64,000 nucleotides of DNA from Nitrospira sp. (lineage in GTDB: Bacteria; Nitrospirota; Thermodesulfovibrionia; Thermodesulfovibrionales; Dissulfurispiraceae): positions 1 to 64,000 of the forward strand of contig NSJL01000006.1 in NCBI GenBank assembly GCA_002634385.1, written 5' to 3'. The notes beneath the pieces are model-generated. The model did not search any database. It worked only from the letters and a program-made list of their open reading frames with translations, and was not told the origin of the DNA. Position numbers and translations under genes: made by a program. Position 1 is the first letter of the stretch; each line of letters starts with the position of its first letter. Positions 1 to 8,083 of the stretch are shown here, piece after piece.

Positions 1-20
1 AGTCCTTCACTCCCCGACCT

Positions 21-129
21 CTTGTTCTGCCTCTCTACCGCTCACTCCGTTACCACAGCGCAAACTCGCTTCCGCTCAAACATGCACTGTGGTGGCCACT
101 CCGTTTCACGAAGAGAGGAGACGAACAAG
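21..129. repeat. Large imperfect inverted repeat at the left edge
   Basis: CTTGTTC at 21-27 is matched by GAACAAG at 123-129. An inner pair, ACCACAG at 52-58 and CTGTGGT at 87-93, nests inside, and CT-rich and AG-rich stretches flank the outer arms. The stretch has no convincing reading frame. It may be a structured RNA, a decayed small mobile element or an intergenic repeat unit. The pairing is seen in the sequence; its nature is not known. Confidence 0.4.
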
Positions 130-146
130 AGCTAAGGTCCGCTCAG

Positions 147-177
147 AACTCCCCTCCTCCCCTCTCTGAGAGAGGGA
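147..177. repeat. Short CT-rich palindromic element, copy 1
   Basis: CCCTCTCT at 160-167 and AGAGAGGG at 169-176 form a tight hairpin behind a CT-rich lead. A similar arrangement with the same lead (AACTCC, then CCTCTCT, then AGAGAGG) occurs at 37026-37060. The rest of 1-504 shows no gene that I can support. Confidence 0.35.
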
Positions 178-311
178 GCACTCACCCCCTGTCCCCTGGT
201 TTATTCTTGTCAAGGACTCCCCTCTCCTTCATCATGCATGCCCATCAAACATGCATTCCTTTCGGGAGAGAGAGAAAGAGGGGGTCCCTCTCCCCTCTCT
301 TTTCTTCTGTC

Positions 312-388
312 GTCATCCCGGCGGATCCTCTGAGCCGGGATCCAGTCCTTTGAATAAGGAACTGGACCCCGGCTTTCGCCGGGGTGAC
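312..388. repeat. GTCATCCCGGC-type palindromic intergenic repeat
   Basis: The ends are inverted: GTCATCCCGG at 312-321 faces CCGGGGTGAC at 379-388. Inside, GGGATCCAGT and ACTGGACCCC also pair, so the whole block folds into one long hairpin. This resembles the widespread GTCATCCCGGC / GCCGGGATCCAG intergenic repeats of many bacteria. It lies downstream of the agmatinase stop and could also end that transcript. Confidence 0.6.
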
Positions 389-504
389 GGTTTTGAATGA
401 TTTCGGTTTTCGCCGGAGTGAGAGATTCCGAAACAGACAGACACAGGGGGGCAGGGGGTACCCTCTTGCCCCACACCAAGTATGCCTGTTCAGGTAACTC
501 CTTG

Positions 505-1404
505 CTACGAGAAGATATACCCGATAAGCTTGTAGATGAGCTTTGCTATGGTGAACTGCGGATGGATGAAAGGAGGAACGGGCGCAAATTCGTTCACGTC
601 GAATCCTACGATGGTACGGCGCGCTGCGAGGGTGCGCAGGAAAGAGATGGTTTCATCCCATCCGAAACCTCCCGGTTCCGGGGTCCCGAGGGCGGGCATC
701 AGCGCCGGATCGAGAAAATCGCAGTCGAAGGTCACATACACATTCTCCTGCAGTGTCTCGATCACCGCATGCTGCCAGGACTCCATGTCGCTTCCGTAAC
801 GTCCCTGCCTGATATCATGGGCGTAGAAGGTGGCGATCCTGTTCTTTTTGATAAACTCCGCCTCTTCCGCCCCCTGGCTCCGTATCCCTACCTGCACGAT
901 ATTCCTGTTGAACTCGTAAATACGGGCCATTACGCAGGCATGGCTGTAAGGATTCCCCTCATACACGGAGCGCAGGTCGGAGTGGGCGTCCAACTGCAGG
1001 ATGGAGAGGTTCGGGCAGGCGTGCGTATAAGCAAGAGCGGAGCCGATGGAGATGGTATGCTCTCCCCCGATGCAGATAACGAACTTATCCTGGTCGATAA
1101 GGCGGCTGACCTGCTCCCGGATCGCTTCCACTGCGGCGGCATCCCGGCAGGAAGCGTCGAAACATAAGGGGGGCAGAGTGGCGATCCCGTTGGAGAGCAT
1201 GAATATCTCGGTATCGAGCTCCTCATCGTATAACTCGAGATAGGAAGAGGCATCCCTGATTGCCGCAGGGGCGAGGGCCGCACCTTTTCCATAGCTTGTG
1301 GTGTGCTCGTAGGGAAGGGGAAGAATGGCGACCCGGGCGGTATCGAGACGGGACCACTCCTTATCGAGGCGGAAAAATCCCTCAATGGGTGCGGACGCGG
1401 ACAT
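505..1404 (-). CDS. speB: Agmatinase / ureohydrolase family enzyme
   Basis: This 299-residue protein has the arginase-fold metal-binding set: GGEH with His116, DAHSD with Asp139, His141 and Asp143, and the DCDFLDP segment with Asp227 and Asp229. Family knowledge predicts a binuclear manganese enzyme that hydrolyses agmatine to putrescine and urea in the cytoplasm. Length is normal for an agmatinase. The frame stays open upstream, but ATG at 1404 has AAGGAGAGG in front and starts where homology begins. It overlaps the end of the deoxyhypusine-synthase-like gene by 23 bp and is the last gene of a three-gene polyamine operon. Activity on a related guanidino compound, such as an aminopropyl-agmatine, is possible given that neighbour. 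Confidence 0.9.
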   Translation of the reverse strand: MSASAPIEGFFRLDKEWSRLDTARVAILPLPYEHTTSYGKGAALAPAAIRDASSYLELYDEELDTEIFMLSNGIATLPPLCFDASCRDAAAVEAIREQVSRLIDQDKFVICIGGEHTISIGSALAYTHACPNLSILQLDAHSDLRSVYEGNPYSHACVMARIYEFNRNIVQVGIRSQGAEEAEFIKKNRIATFYAHDIRQGRYGSDMESWQHAVIETLQENVYVTFDCDFLDPALMPALGTPEPGGFGWDETISFLRTLAARRTIVGFDVNEFAPVPPFIHPQFTIAKLIYKLIGYIFS

Positions 1405-2503
1405 CCACCTCTCCTTTCCGGGAGCTCTCCGCAAACGCGATTTCCAGGCCCCGGTATAACTCCTCCCTGCGGTCGTACAGGCGGGAGGGAGGACGTGGCG
1501 CATGAATGGCCAGGGCATAGGCGGTGAGGAGGGGGAGGGCGATGGTGGTATCCGCATAGCACACCACCGCGTCGGGAAGTCTTTCGGGATCCACTTTGCC
1601 CCAGGTGACCGATTCACCGGGAGTGGCACCGGAGAGCCCACCGGTATCGGGACGGGCATCGGTGATCTGAAGGTAATAATCATGCCCCATATCACGGATT
1701 CCCAGCACCTCCTGGATATGCGGCTCTGTCTGAAGGACGAAGTTTTTCGGAGAACCGCCTCCCAGGATGAGGACAGCGCTCTTTCCCTTTCTCTTTGCGT
1801 TCAGCACGATGGCCGCGGTTTCATTGACGTCCTTTGTAATGTCGATACGCAGCCTGTTCCCCTCCAGCACGGAGCGCGCTATATTCATGCCGATGGAGCT
1901 GTCTCCCGGAGAGGAAGTGTACACGGGTACTCCCGCGTCATAGGCAGCCGCCATGAGGCTTACACGGCCCAATCCCAGCGTTTTTTCCCTCTCCTGGATG
2001 TATCTGCCCGCCTTGTAATGGAATTCCGCACTGGACATTTCCTTCTGGAACTCGTCCGTCTGTATGATCGCCCGGTAAAAGGCATCGGTAGAAAGAAGCA
2101 CCTCATAATCAAAAAGGATATCGTAGATCCTGACCACTCCCTCCTGTCTGAGCGCACGGTCATCGAGAAAGGGTGACCCCTCATGCATTTCAAGGCCGAT
2201 ACCGAAATGAGAGTCGTGGTACAGGTTGGCGCCGGTGCTCACTATCCAGTCGATGAACCCGCGCTCCATGAGCGGGATAAGGCACGACATACCCAGTCCT
2301 GCGGGCGTCAGCGCCCCGGTCATGCTGACCCCGACAGTAACGTCCGGATCGAGCATCTTACGGGTGAAGAGCTGGCACGCTTCCCGGAGACGCGCCGCGT
2401 TATAGGCGAGGAACGCATTATCCACCAGGTCCGCCACCGAGGTCTCTCCGGTGATCGCCCCGGGACGGATGGATTTTCCCCTGAGGTATCGGCTCTCTTT
2501 CAT
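1382..2503 (-). CDS. Deoxyhypusine synthase-like polyamine enzyme
   Basis: The 373-residue product resembles the deoxyhypusine synthase family. It carries a Rossmann-type NAD site and GGGSPKNF, whose Lys253 sits where deoxyhypusine synthases form the enzyme-imine intermediate. Bacteria lack eIF5A, so protein modification is unlikely. Bacterial relatives transfer an aminobutyl or aminopropyl group between polyamines, for example in homospermidine formation. ATG at 2503 follows the decarboxylase stop by 5 bp, and the end overlaps the agmatinase start, so the three genes are translationally coupled. I infer a step from agmatine or putrescine to a longer polyamine; the exact substrate cannot be read from sequence. 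Confidence 0.85.
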   Translation of the reverse strand: MKESRYLRGKSIRPGAITGETSVADLVDNAFLAYNAARLREACQLFTRKMLDPDVTVGVSMTGALTPAGLGMSCLIPLMERGFIDWIVSTGANLYHDSHFGIGLEMHEGSPFLDDRALRQEGVVRIYDILFDYEVLLSTDAFYRAIIQTDEFQKEMSSAEFHYKAGRYIQEREKTLGLGRVSLMAAAYDAGVPVYTSSPGDSSIGMNIARSVLEGNRLRIDITKDVNETAAIVLNAKRKGKSAVLILGGGSPKNFVLQTEPHIQEVLGIRDMGHDYYLQITDARPDTGGLSGATPGESVTWGKVDPERLPDAVVCYADTTIALPLLTAYALAIHAPRPPSRLYDRREELYRGLEIAFAESSRKGEVDVRVRTH

Positions 2504-2508
2504 TTCTC

Positions 2509-3051
2509 TTACGGGATCAGGACCGCCGCTGCGACGACGGTGATCCAGTATCCCGCCTTCCCTACCGCAGTTTGTGTAATGTTGCTGGTTTTCACGATCT
2601 GGTCGCTCAATTTCCATTGGTCGAGGCGTTTATTGTAGCTCTGGTTCACGTCGAAGTCCACCCCGAGTATCGTAGCGAGCATCTGGGCAGCGATGTCCTC
2701 GGCGTAATCCCCGGTGGTTCTGTCGTCGTCGCCATAGCTGTGGTGCTCGGAGAGGTATCCTATGTGGCTCCGGTCCCGTGGAATGGCGATTCCTACCGAG
2801 GAGCCGATGAGACGGTGGTTCTCGTTGGTCGAGGTATCGGCCATGACCGTGTGGATGATCTGTCCGTGGGACAGTTCCTTCAGACCGCGCCTGAGCGAGA
2901 CGATTTCGCAGTGGGGGGGGAATATGCTCGAGACGCGGACGATATTAAAGGAGGCGAGCTGCGCGTTGCGCAATGCGAGCTCGAAGCTGACGAGCTTCTC
3001 CTTGTGCTGTCCCACTCCCTTGGTGAGAAATAATTTTGTGGCGACGTACAT
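2509..3051 (-). CDS. Pyruvoyl-dependent arginine decarboxylase
   Basis: This 180-residue protein has the signature VSSIFPP, where the proenzyme self-cleaves between Ser41 and Ser42 to create the pyruvoyl group. The N-terminal part and the GSSVG and EHHSYG segments also fit the PvlArgDC family. It decarboxylates arginine to agmatine in the cytoplasm and supplies the downstream agmatinase. ATG at 3051 has GAGGAG eight bases upstream, and a consensus promoter lies just ahead at 3074-3102, so this is the first gene of the polyamine operon. The upstream neighbour ends at 3236 on the same strand and belongs to a different transcript. Confidence 0.93.
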   Translation of the reverse strand: MYVATKLFLTKGVGQHKEKLVSFELALRNAQLASFNIVRVSSIFPPHCEIVSLRRGLKELSHGQIIHTVMADTSTNENHRLIGSSVGIAIPRDRSHIGYLSEHHSYGDDDRTTGDYAEDIAAQMLATILGVDFDVNQSYNKRLDQWKLSDQIVKTSNITQTAVGKAGYWITVVAAAVLIP

Positions 3052-3073
3052 ACTGGCGGCTCCTCTACAAACA

Positions 3074-3102
3074 ATAGTAGCAGCGTTCCCGCCGGCCGTC
3101 AA
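3074..3102 (-). promoter_or_regulatory. Sigma-70-type promoter of the polyamine operon
   Basis: Reading on the minus strand, TTGACG (3097-3102) is followed after exactly 17 bp by TACTAT (3074-3079). Transcription should start near 3067, about 16 bases before the ATG of the arginine decarboxylase. No operator is evident. Confidence 0.7.
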
Positions 3103-3235
3103 GCAGGGCACAGGGCGATCGCACTATCGTGTCCGATACGGAAGTATTCTCGTGAGATTGCTTCGTTGACCGCGCAATGACAGGAAAAGATTTAAAACAA
3201 CGATCTTTTTACTTTACCTTTCTCTCCCTCTCCCT

Positions 3236-4597
3236 TCACCTGTCTTCCTGAGCGCCGGGGAAGAGGATCTCTTCAATAATCGAAGGGATATCGGCAATAC
3301 AGAGTGCATCGGGGAGGCCGAGGGCCTCCGTTCCCTCTCCGCTGAGGAGAAGGGGAATCATGTCCTCCTCGCCGAGCGGAGGGTATCCATGGGAGCCTTT
3401 AATGAGCCCGGTATCCTGGGGGACCCTGAAGGTCCCGTGTTCCCCGCGCTCAATGAACAGTTCCAGGGGATCGTATCCTGGCTTCCGGTGGATATCGACC
3501 TGCCCCGCAAAATCGGGCTCCCTTACCCTCTCCTCCCACCAGTAGTAGGAAAACCAGCGGTCCCGTGCGCTCACGGCAACAAGATCCCCCGAACGCTGAT
3601 GCCCTATCCGGTACTCTTTCTTCCCCTCCCCCTGGAGAATATGGTCCACCCCGTCCGTTCTCTCGAGTATGTTCCGTACGGCGGACAGATGGCCGGGCTT
3701 GCAGTAGACATGGGCGACCTGGTGATCCACCATGGCGAAGGCCGGGGTCAGCTCGAAATCGGGGTATTCGCGGCCCGCTATTGTCCGTACTGCAAAGAGC
3801 CCGTTTTCCCTGAAGATGCGGTTGAGGGGAATGTCTCCCGTAACAGCGGAAAAGGCATATTCGGAGAGAACGATGAAGACCGTCTCGCCGGACAGGCCCC
3901 GTTCGCCAATCCCGTCGATGATGCGTCCCGCCTCGGCATCCACCCGTGCAAGCTCCTCGTGAACCGCGGGGGAGCCGGGCCCGTGACGCTGCAAGCAGTA
4001 ATCAAGATGGGGGAGATATACGAAGAGGAGATCGGGCCGTATCCTGTCCATTACTTCAAGGGAAGCTCCGGCGATCCACCTGCTCGATTCGATGGAGGCC
4101 AGCGGGCCCCAGTAATGGAGCAGATCGAACTCTCCCCTCTTTTCGCAGATCTCCTCGTACAGCCCCGGCGGCTTCGAGTAGCACCACTGCACCATGCCCT
4201 TCCCGGTATGGAGGGGCTTCGGGGTGATGACGGCATCGCACGATGCGTAGAGGGTGTTCTGGAGAAAGAGCGATGCGGTTTTCAGGGAGGGGGACTTCCT
4301 CTTCAGTCTCTCCCATATTCGTTCGCCCCCCACCAGTGCCGCCGCCTGCTCCCAGAAAGCGATCCGGTGGTCCTCCCTGAAATAGAAGCCGTTGGCCACA
4401 ACACCATGCCTGTCCGGAAAAAGGCCGGTGGTGAGGCTGGCCTGCACCGGAAGAGTCACCGCCGGGAAGACCGGCTTCATCCGGAGGAGCCTGCCGCGCC
4501 GCACCAGGGAGGAGAGACGCGGCAGTGCCGCCGTGTCCTCAAAGTGCTGCATGCCGAGGCCGGCAATGTCGATCACCACTACTCTTTTTCCTTTCAT
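3236..4597 (-). CDS. EboF-like alkaline-phosphatase-superfamily phosphodiesterase
   Basis: The 453-residue protein belongs to the nucleotide pyrophosphatase/phosphodiesterase branch of the alkaline phosphatase superfamily. Asp10 in VVVIDIAGLG and the nucleophile Thr48 in FPAVTLPVQ occupy the usual positions, and LPHLDYCLQRHGP and MVDHQVAHVY supply further metal ligands. The usual SDHG is replaced by SEYAF, as I recall for EboF proteins. There is no signal peptide, so it should act in the cytoplasm. ATG at 4597 has AAGGAGAGG; an in-frame start 42 bases upstream has no ribosome site. It is the last gene of the ebo-like operon, 45 bp after the UbiA gene. The substrate is unknown; a phosphodiester or phosphorylated prenyl intermediate is plausible. 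Confidence 0.82.
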   Translation of the reverse strand: MKGKRVVVIDIAGLGMQHFEDTAALPRLSSLVRRGRLLRMKPVFPAVTLPVQASLTTGLFPDRHGVVANGFYFREDHRIAFWEQAAALVGGERIWERLKRKSPSLKTASLFLQNTLYASCDAVITPKPLHTGKGMVQWCYSKPPGLYEEICEKRGEFDLLHYWGPLASIESSRWIAGASLEVMDRIRPDLLFVYLPHLDYCLQRHGPGSPAVHEELARVDAEAGRIIDGIGERGLSGETVFIVLSEYAFSAVTGDIPLNRIFRENGLFAVRTIAGREYPDFELTPAFAMVDHQVAHVYCKPGHLSAVRNILERTDGVDHILQGEGKKEYRIGHQRSGDLVAVSARDRWFSYYWWEERVREPDFAGQVDIHRKPGYDPLELFIERGEHGTFRVPQDTGLIKGSHGYPPLGEEDMIPLLLSGEGTEALGLPDALCIADIPSIIEEILFPGAQEDR

Positions 4598-4642
4598 GTT
4601 TCCTCTCCTTATTCTTTGCCAGGGTGGCCTGTACACCATGGA

Positions 4643-5527
4643 TCAGGTGACGTAGAAATAACGGGAAAGGAGGAGCGACGGGATAATGCAGAGCGCCACC
4701 GGAATACCGTATGCCCAGCCCTGGATGCCGGAGACATACACGGCATCGATCAGGGGTATCCCGAGCACCATGCTCCCCACTGCCCTGCCCACCATATGCG
4801 GGGTGCGGTGCAGGAGACCGCGCAGGAGGCCCCGTCCGGTAAAGAGGGCGAACAGGGCGAGGAAGGGTATGCTGTCTTCCGCCAGCAGAGCGCTTTTTCC
4901 CATCAGGAAAAGGGAAAGGAGGACCACTCCCCACCCGGCGAGCACGGTGCCCCCTTTCCGCGGAGATCCGGATACCTCGAACCTGCTCAGCCGCGTCAGG
5001 GAGAAGACATAGAGAAAAGAGACGAGGGGGAAGAGGAGATATTCGGGGGCAAGGGGGAGAACCGTGCTCATACCGAGGAGAAGGTTAGCGGCCCTGCAGG
5101 CTCCCATGGTGAGGGGGCCTGCAAGGGATCTGCTCTTTGCCGCAGTATCGTACAGGACAATGAGGAGGAGCAGAAGAAGTGATACGGCGAAGGCGGGAGC
5201 TCCTGCGCGATACGCTGCGGAGAGCCCTGCGGCAAAGAGGAGGAGGGCAAGGGTTGTTGCTTCGCGTGAAGAGACCCTTCCTGAGGGCAGGGGGCGTGAA
5301 GGCCGTTCCCTCGCATCGATCCGGCGGTCGCAGATGTCGTTGAGGACGCACCCCCCGGCATAGAGGGCCGAGGTGGCGAGGAGGAGCCACGGCAGGTCTC
5401 CCGCCCCGGTGCGTCCCCCCGAAACAATGAAAAAGCCCGCGAGAACATCGGCCATGGCGGTGAAGAGATTGGGGGCCCGCATCAGGCGGAGATAGTCCAT
5501 GTACCTGCTTTTCACTCTTCTCGACAT
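4643..5527 (-). CDS. UbiA-superfamily prenyltransferase, EboC-like
   Basis: This integral membrane protein of about 294 residues has eight or nine hydrophobic segments. It shows the UbiA aspartate motif NDICDRRIDA (about residues 63-72) for the Mg-diphosphate site and a second motif, YDTAAKS. Enzymes of this family transfer an isoprenoid chain to an aromatic or polar acceptor at the membrane. The start is uncertain: TTG at 5545, ATG at 5527 and ATG at 5500 are all possible, and none has a strong ribosome site; the conserved part begins near LRLMRAPNLFTAMAD. It lies between an EboE-like isomerase and an EboF-like phosphodiesterase, which matches EboC better than quinone or haem-O synthesis. 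Confidence 0.82.
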   Translation of the reverse strand: MSRRVKSRYMDYLRLMRAPNLFTAMADVLAGFFIVSGGRTGAGDLPWLLLATSALYAGGCVLNDICDRRIDARERPSRPLPSGRVSSREATTLALLLFAAGLSAAYRAGAPAFAVSLLLLLLIVLYDTAAKSRSLAGPLTMGACRAANLLLGMSTVLPLAPEYLLFPLVSFLYVFSLTRLSRFEVSGSPRKGGTVLAGWGVVLLSLFLMGKSALLAEDSIPFLALFALFTGRGLLRGLLHRTPHMVGRAVGSMVLGIPLIDAVYVSGIQGWAYGIPVALCIIPSLLLSRYFYVT

Positions 5528-5537
5528 CGACACCGGA

Positions 5538-6422
5538 TTAAACAATTTTCTTCAGGTATTCCAGTGCGTTCCACGAGGCTACCACCGGCTTTTCCTCATA
5601 GGGATACAGCTCCACGGTCACGAAACCGTCATACCCCGTTCCCCTGATGGCGCGGAGGACCCCGGCAAGGTCTATGGCCCCTTCGCCGGGCATACGGTGA
5701 AAGTGCTCCCGTGTGGCAGGGATATCTTCGAGGTGAAAGTGATGGATCATCCCTTTCAGCTCATGGATGAGCAGCGGGCATTCTTCACCGACGCAAAAAA
5801 AGTGGCCGATATCGAAATTGAGGCCGAAGACCCCGGGATCGAGCTCTTCGAAGAGAGCAAGAAACTGCCTGCTGTTCTCGATGAGAAGCCCCGGTTCCGG
5901 CTCGATAAGGATGCGGATTCCCTTTTCTGCCGCCTTGTCCCGTACCGCCATGAGTCCTTCCCTGAAAAGCCGCATCCCCTCTTCGAAGCTCATTCCCTGA
6001 AGGGGTCCCCCGGGCTCGGTGGAGAGGGTGCGTGCGCCGAGCAGGGATGCCAGATCGATGCAGCGGAGGGTATGGGCGATACGCTTCTGCCTCGCTTCCG
6101 GATCTTTTTCTATCCATGACGGATGGTAGGTATCCCCTTCGGCGTGGAGCATGAAGGCGTTTATATTGGATACTTCCATGCGGTTCCGGTCAAGGACTCT
6201 CCGGATTTTCCCCAGTGCCCTTCCATTCAGGTGCGGAGGGTAGGCATGGGGCACATCCGCCATGATCTCGATTCCCTGGTATCCCACTGCCGCCAACGCC
6301 TCTATCGTATCGATGAGGCTGTATCTCCGGAATGCGTTGGAGCTGAAGGCGAGCTTCACGGAATCCCCGGAATCGGCAGGGGCCGGAAACGGGTGCGGTT
6401 CCCTCCCGTCATCTCTCCCCAT
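5538..6422 (-). CDS. Sugar phosphate isomerase/epimerase (xylose-isomerase-like TIM barrel), EboE-like
   Basis: The product is a TIM-barrel enzyme of the AP-endonuclease-2/xylose isomerase superfamily. LIEPEPGLLIE, NFDIGHFF, HFHLEDIP and FVTVELYPYE carry the Glu, Asp and His metal ligands expected on successive strands. It is a clear paralogue of the gene at 7229-8083, sharing for example KLxFSxNAFxRYS at the N terminus. That alignment suggests the true start could be GTG at 6359 (273 residues); ATG at 6422 or 6434 would add a tail that overlaps the TatD-like gene. Family members isomerise or epimerise sugars, cyclitols and inososes. In an ebo-like operon it is best called EboE-like, substrate unknown. 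Confidence 0.82.
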   Translation of the reverse strand: MGRDDGREPHPFPAPADSGDSVKLAFSSNAFRRYSLIDTIEALAAVGYQGIEIMADVPHAYPPHLNGRALGKIRRVLDRNRMEVSNINAFMLHAEGDTYHPSWIEKDPEARQKRIAHTLRCIDLASLLGARTLSTEPGGPLQGMSFEEGMRLFREGLMAVRDKAAEKGIRILIEPEPGLLIENSRQFLALFEELDPGVFGLNFDIGHFFCVGEECPLLIHELKGMIHHFHLEDIPATREHFHRMPGEGAIDLAGVLRAIRGTGYDGFVTVELYPYEEKPVVASWNALEYLKKIV

Positions 6423-7221
6423 CGCTTTCACCATCGAAGAAGGGGGAATGACTGAGAAAGGTATGGGGGTTGGCGAAGACGACCTTCCGGATCGCCTCCT
6501 CGGAGAAAAGCCCCCTCTTCCTCATTTCCAGCGCCACTTTCGGGACGGCAAGGGGATCGGAATATCCCCAATCCGCGGAGCCGTTCACGATCATTCTGTC
6601 GGTCCCGTACCGTACCAGCATATTCACCGCCCTTTCCGCGCTGAGCTTCGTGACATAGTAGACCGTCATTCCCGCCCAGCACCGGGTGGAGAGGGAGAGC
6701 CCGATGGTCTCCTCCGTGTTGTGGTCGATGACGATCCTCTCCTGCACCACTCCCTCCTCCTCGATGATTTCGATAATGCGCTCGATCCCCTTCTTCTTGT
6801 TGTGGTGGGGGGAATGGATGGTGATGGGCATTCTTCTCCTGTCTCCCATTCTGAGCTGTATGCGGAATATCTCTTCCTCCTCCGGGGTGATGCGGTCCAG
6901 CCCGATCTCCCCGATACCGACCACGGAGGGCTGGTCGAGGAAGGGCTCCATGGCATTCACCACCGAAGGGGCGATGGGATTTCCCGCCTCTTTCGGGTTC
7001 AGGCCTATCATCACGTAATGCCTGATGTCGTACTGCGCGGCCCTGGCGGTCTCGTGGGTGATCATATGCTCCCAGTAGTCCTCGAAGGAGGCGACGGCAC
7101 GCCGGTCGGTCCCGGACCAGAAGGAGGGCTCCACACAGGCGACGATCCCGGAGAGCGCCATGCGGTAATAGTCGTCGGTAGTGCGGGAAACGGTGTGGAT
7201 ATGGGGCTCGATCATGCGCAT
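6409..7221 (-). CDS. TatD-like metal-dependent hydrolase, EboB-like
   Basis: This 270-residue amidohydrolase-fold protein begins with a metal-binding PHIH (residues 6-9). It continues with SRTTDDYYRMALSG, GLNPKEAGNP, GEIGLD and TIHSPHH, a set I recall from EboB proteins rather than from ordinary TatD DNases. VIDHNTEET and NGSADWGYSDP supply the later His and Asp ligands. It should hydrolyse an ester or amide bond in a small molecule, but the substrate is not known. The start is ATG at 7221 or 7215. The gene sits 7 bp after the upstream isomerase and overlaps the next one, so it is well inside the operon. Confidence 0.85.
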   Translation of the reverse strand: MRMIEPHIHTVSRTTDDYYRMALSGIVACVEPSFWSGTDRRAVASFEDYWEHMITHETARAAQYDIRHYVMIGLNPKEAGNPIAPSVVNAMEPFLDQPSVVGIGEIGLDRITPEEEEIFRIQLRMGDRRRMPITIHSPHHNKKKGIERIIEIIEEEGVVQERIVIDHNTEETIGLSLSTRCWAGMTVYYVTKLSAERAVNMLVRYGTDRMIVNGSADWGYSDPLAVPKVALEMRKRGLFSEEAIRKVVFANPHTFLSHSPFFDGESDGER

Positions 7222-7228
7222 CAGCGCT

Positions 7229-8083
7229 TCACACCCCCGCGGTCCAGAAGGGTAGGGCTTTCAGGTAGTCGAAGGCCCTCCGTGCGGCCTCCTCCGGTTT
7301 GAAGGGATAGGTATACAGCTCGACGGTGAGAAAGCCCTCATAGGAATAGCGGGCGAGGATCTGAAGGAGGGCTTCGAAATCGATATCTCCCAGCCCGGGA
7401 ATAAGGTGATAATGCTTTCTGTTCTTTATATCTTCAAGATGAACATGGAAGATCTTTCCCGCAAGGGAGCGTATGACCGCTTCGGGGTCCTCCCCCGATA
7501 CATGGCTGTGACCGAGATCGAGATTGGCACCGAAATAGGGGGATTTGATCTCTTCGAGCAGTTCCGTCAATTCCCATGCGAATTCGATGAGGAGTCCCTG
7601 CTCATACTCCATGCCGATGCGGATATTCCTTCCGGCTGCATAGTCGAGCACCTCCTTCAGGGATTCCCTGAGGAGGTCCATGGAGCGCTCCGGGGTTATC
7701 TCCGGCATGGGCCGGCCCGACGTGATGCTGACCATCGGGGAGCCGAGGGCATGGGCGAGATCGATGCTTTTCTTGCAATAATCGATCCTCCATTTCCGTG
7801 CTGTCGGATCGGGATTGGCAAGGGAGGGTTCAAAGACGGGGTCCCAGAGCTTTCTGCCGTAGTAGCCCTTGACAGTATTGGCGTTGACATTGGCCACTTT
7901 GATGCCGGTCCATGCGACGGTCTCCTTCAACCTGTCGATATCGGAGGCGGTGATGGCGTGCACATAGAGATGGGGAATGTCGGCGAGAAGCTCCACCCCC
8001 TCATACCCGATGGAAGAGATCTTTTCCACCGCCTTGGCGACGGAATAGCGGACAAAAGCATTAGTGCTGAACGAAAGTTTCAT
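7229..8083 (-). CDS. Second sugar phosphate isomerase/epimerase of the ebo-like operon
   Basis: The 284-residue TIM-barrel protein has the xylose-isomerase-like metal ligands in MEYEQGLLIEF, NLDLGHSH, HVHLEDIKN and FLTVELYTYP. It resembles the 5538-6422 product along its whole length, so the pair arose by duplication or both act on related cyclitols. ATG at 8083 has GGAGG seven bases upstream and starts exactly where homology begins. The first 23 bp overlap the end of the inositol-3-phosphate synthase gene, which implies tight coupling. Given that neighbour, an inosose or inositol-phosphate isomerase role is an attractive inference. Confidence 0.83.
   Translation of the reverse strand: MKLSFSTNAFVRYSVAKAVEKISSIGYEGVELLADIPHLYVHAITASDIDRLKETVAWTGIKVANVNANTVKGYYGRKLWDPVFEPSLANPDPTARKWRIDYCKKSIDLAHALGSPMVSITSGRPMPEITPERSMDLLRESLKEVLDYAAGRNIRIGMEYEQGLLIEFAWELTELLEEIKSPYFGANLDLGHSHVSGEDPEAVIRSLAGKIFHVHLEDIKNRKHYHLIPGLGDIDFEALLQILARYSYEGFLTVELYTYPFKPEEAARRAFDYLKALPFWTAGV

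Noticed and set aside
3389-5182. A 597-codon open frame on the plus strand
   Set aside because: It is antisense to the EboF- and EboC-like genes. Its translation is rich in Gly, Pro and Arg without any motif, as expected for GC-rich shadow frames.
4643-5527. The UbiA homologue as a quinone or haem-O synthase
   Set aside because: Its neighbours are Ebo-type genes, not men, ubi or cox genes, and the motif spacing alone cannot separate subfamilies.
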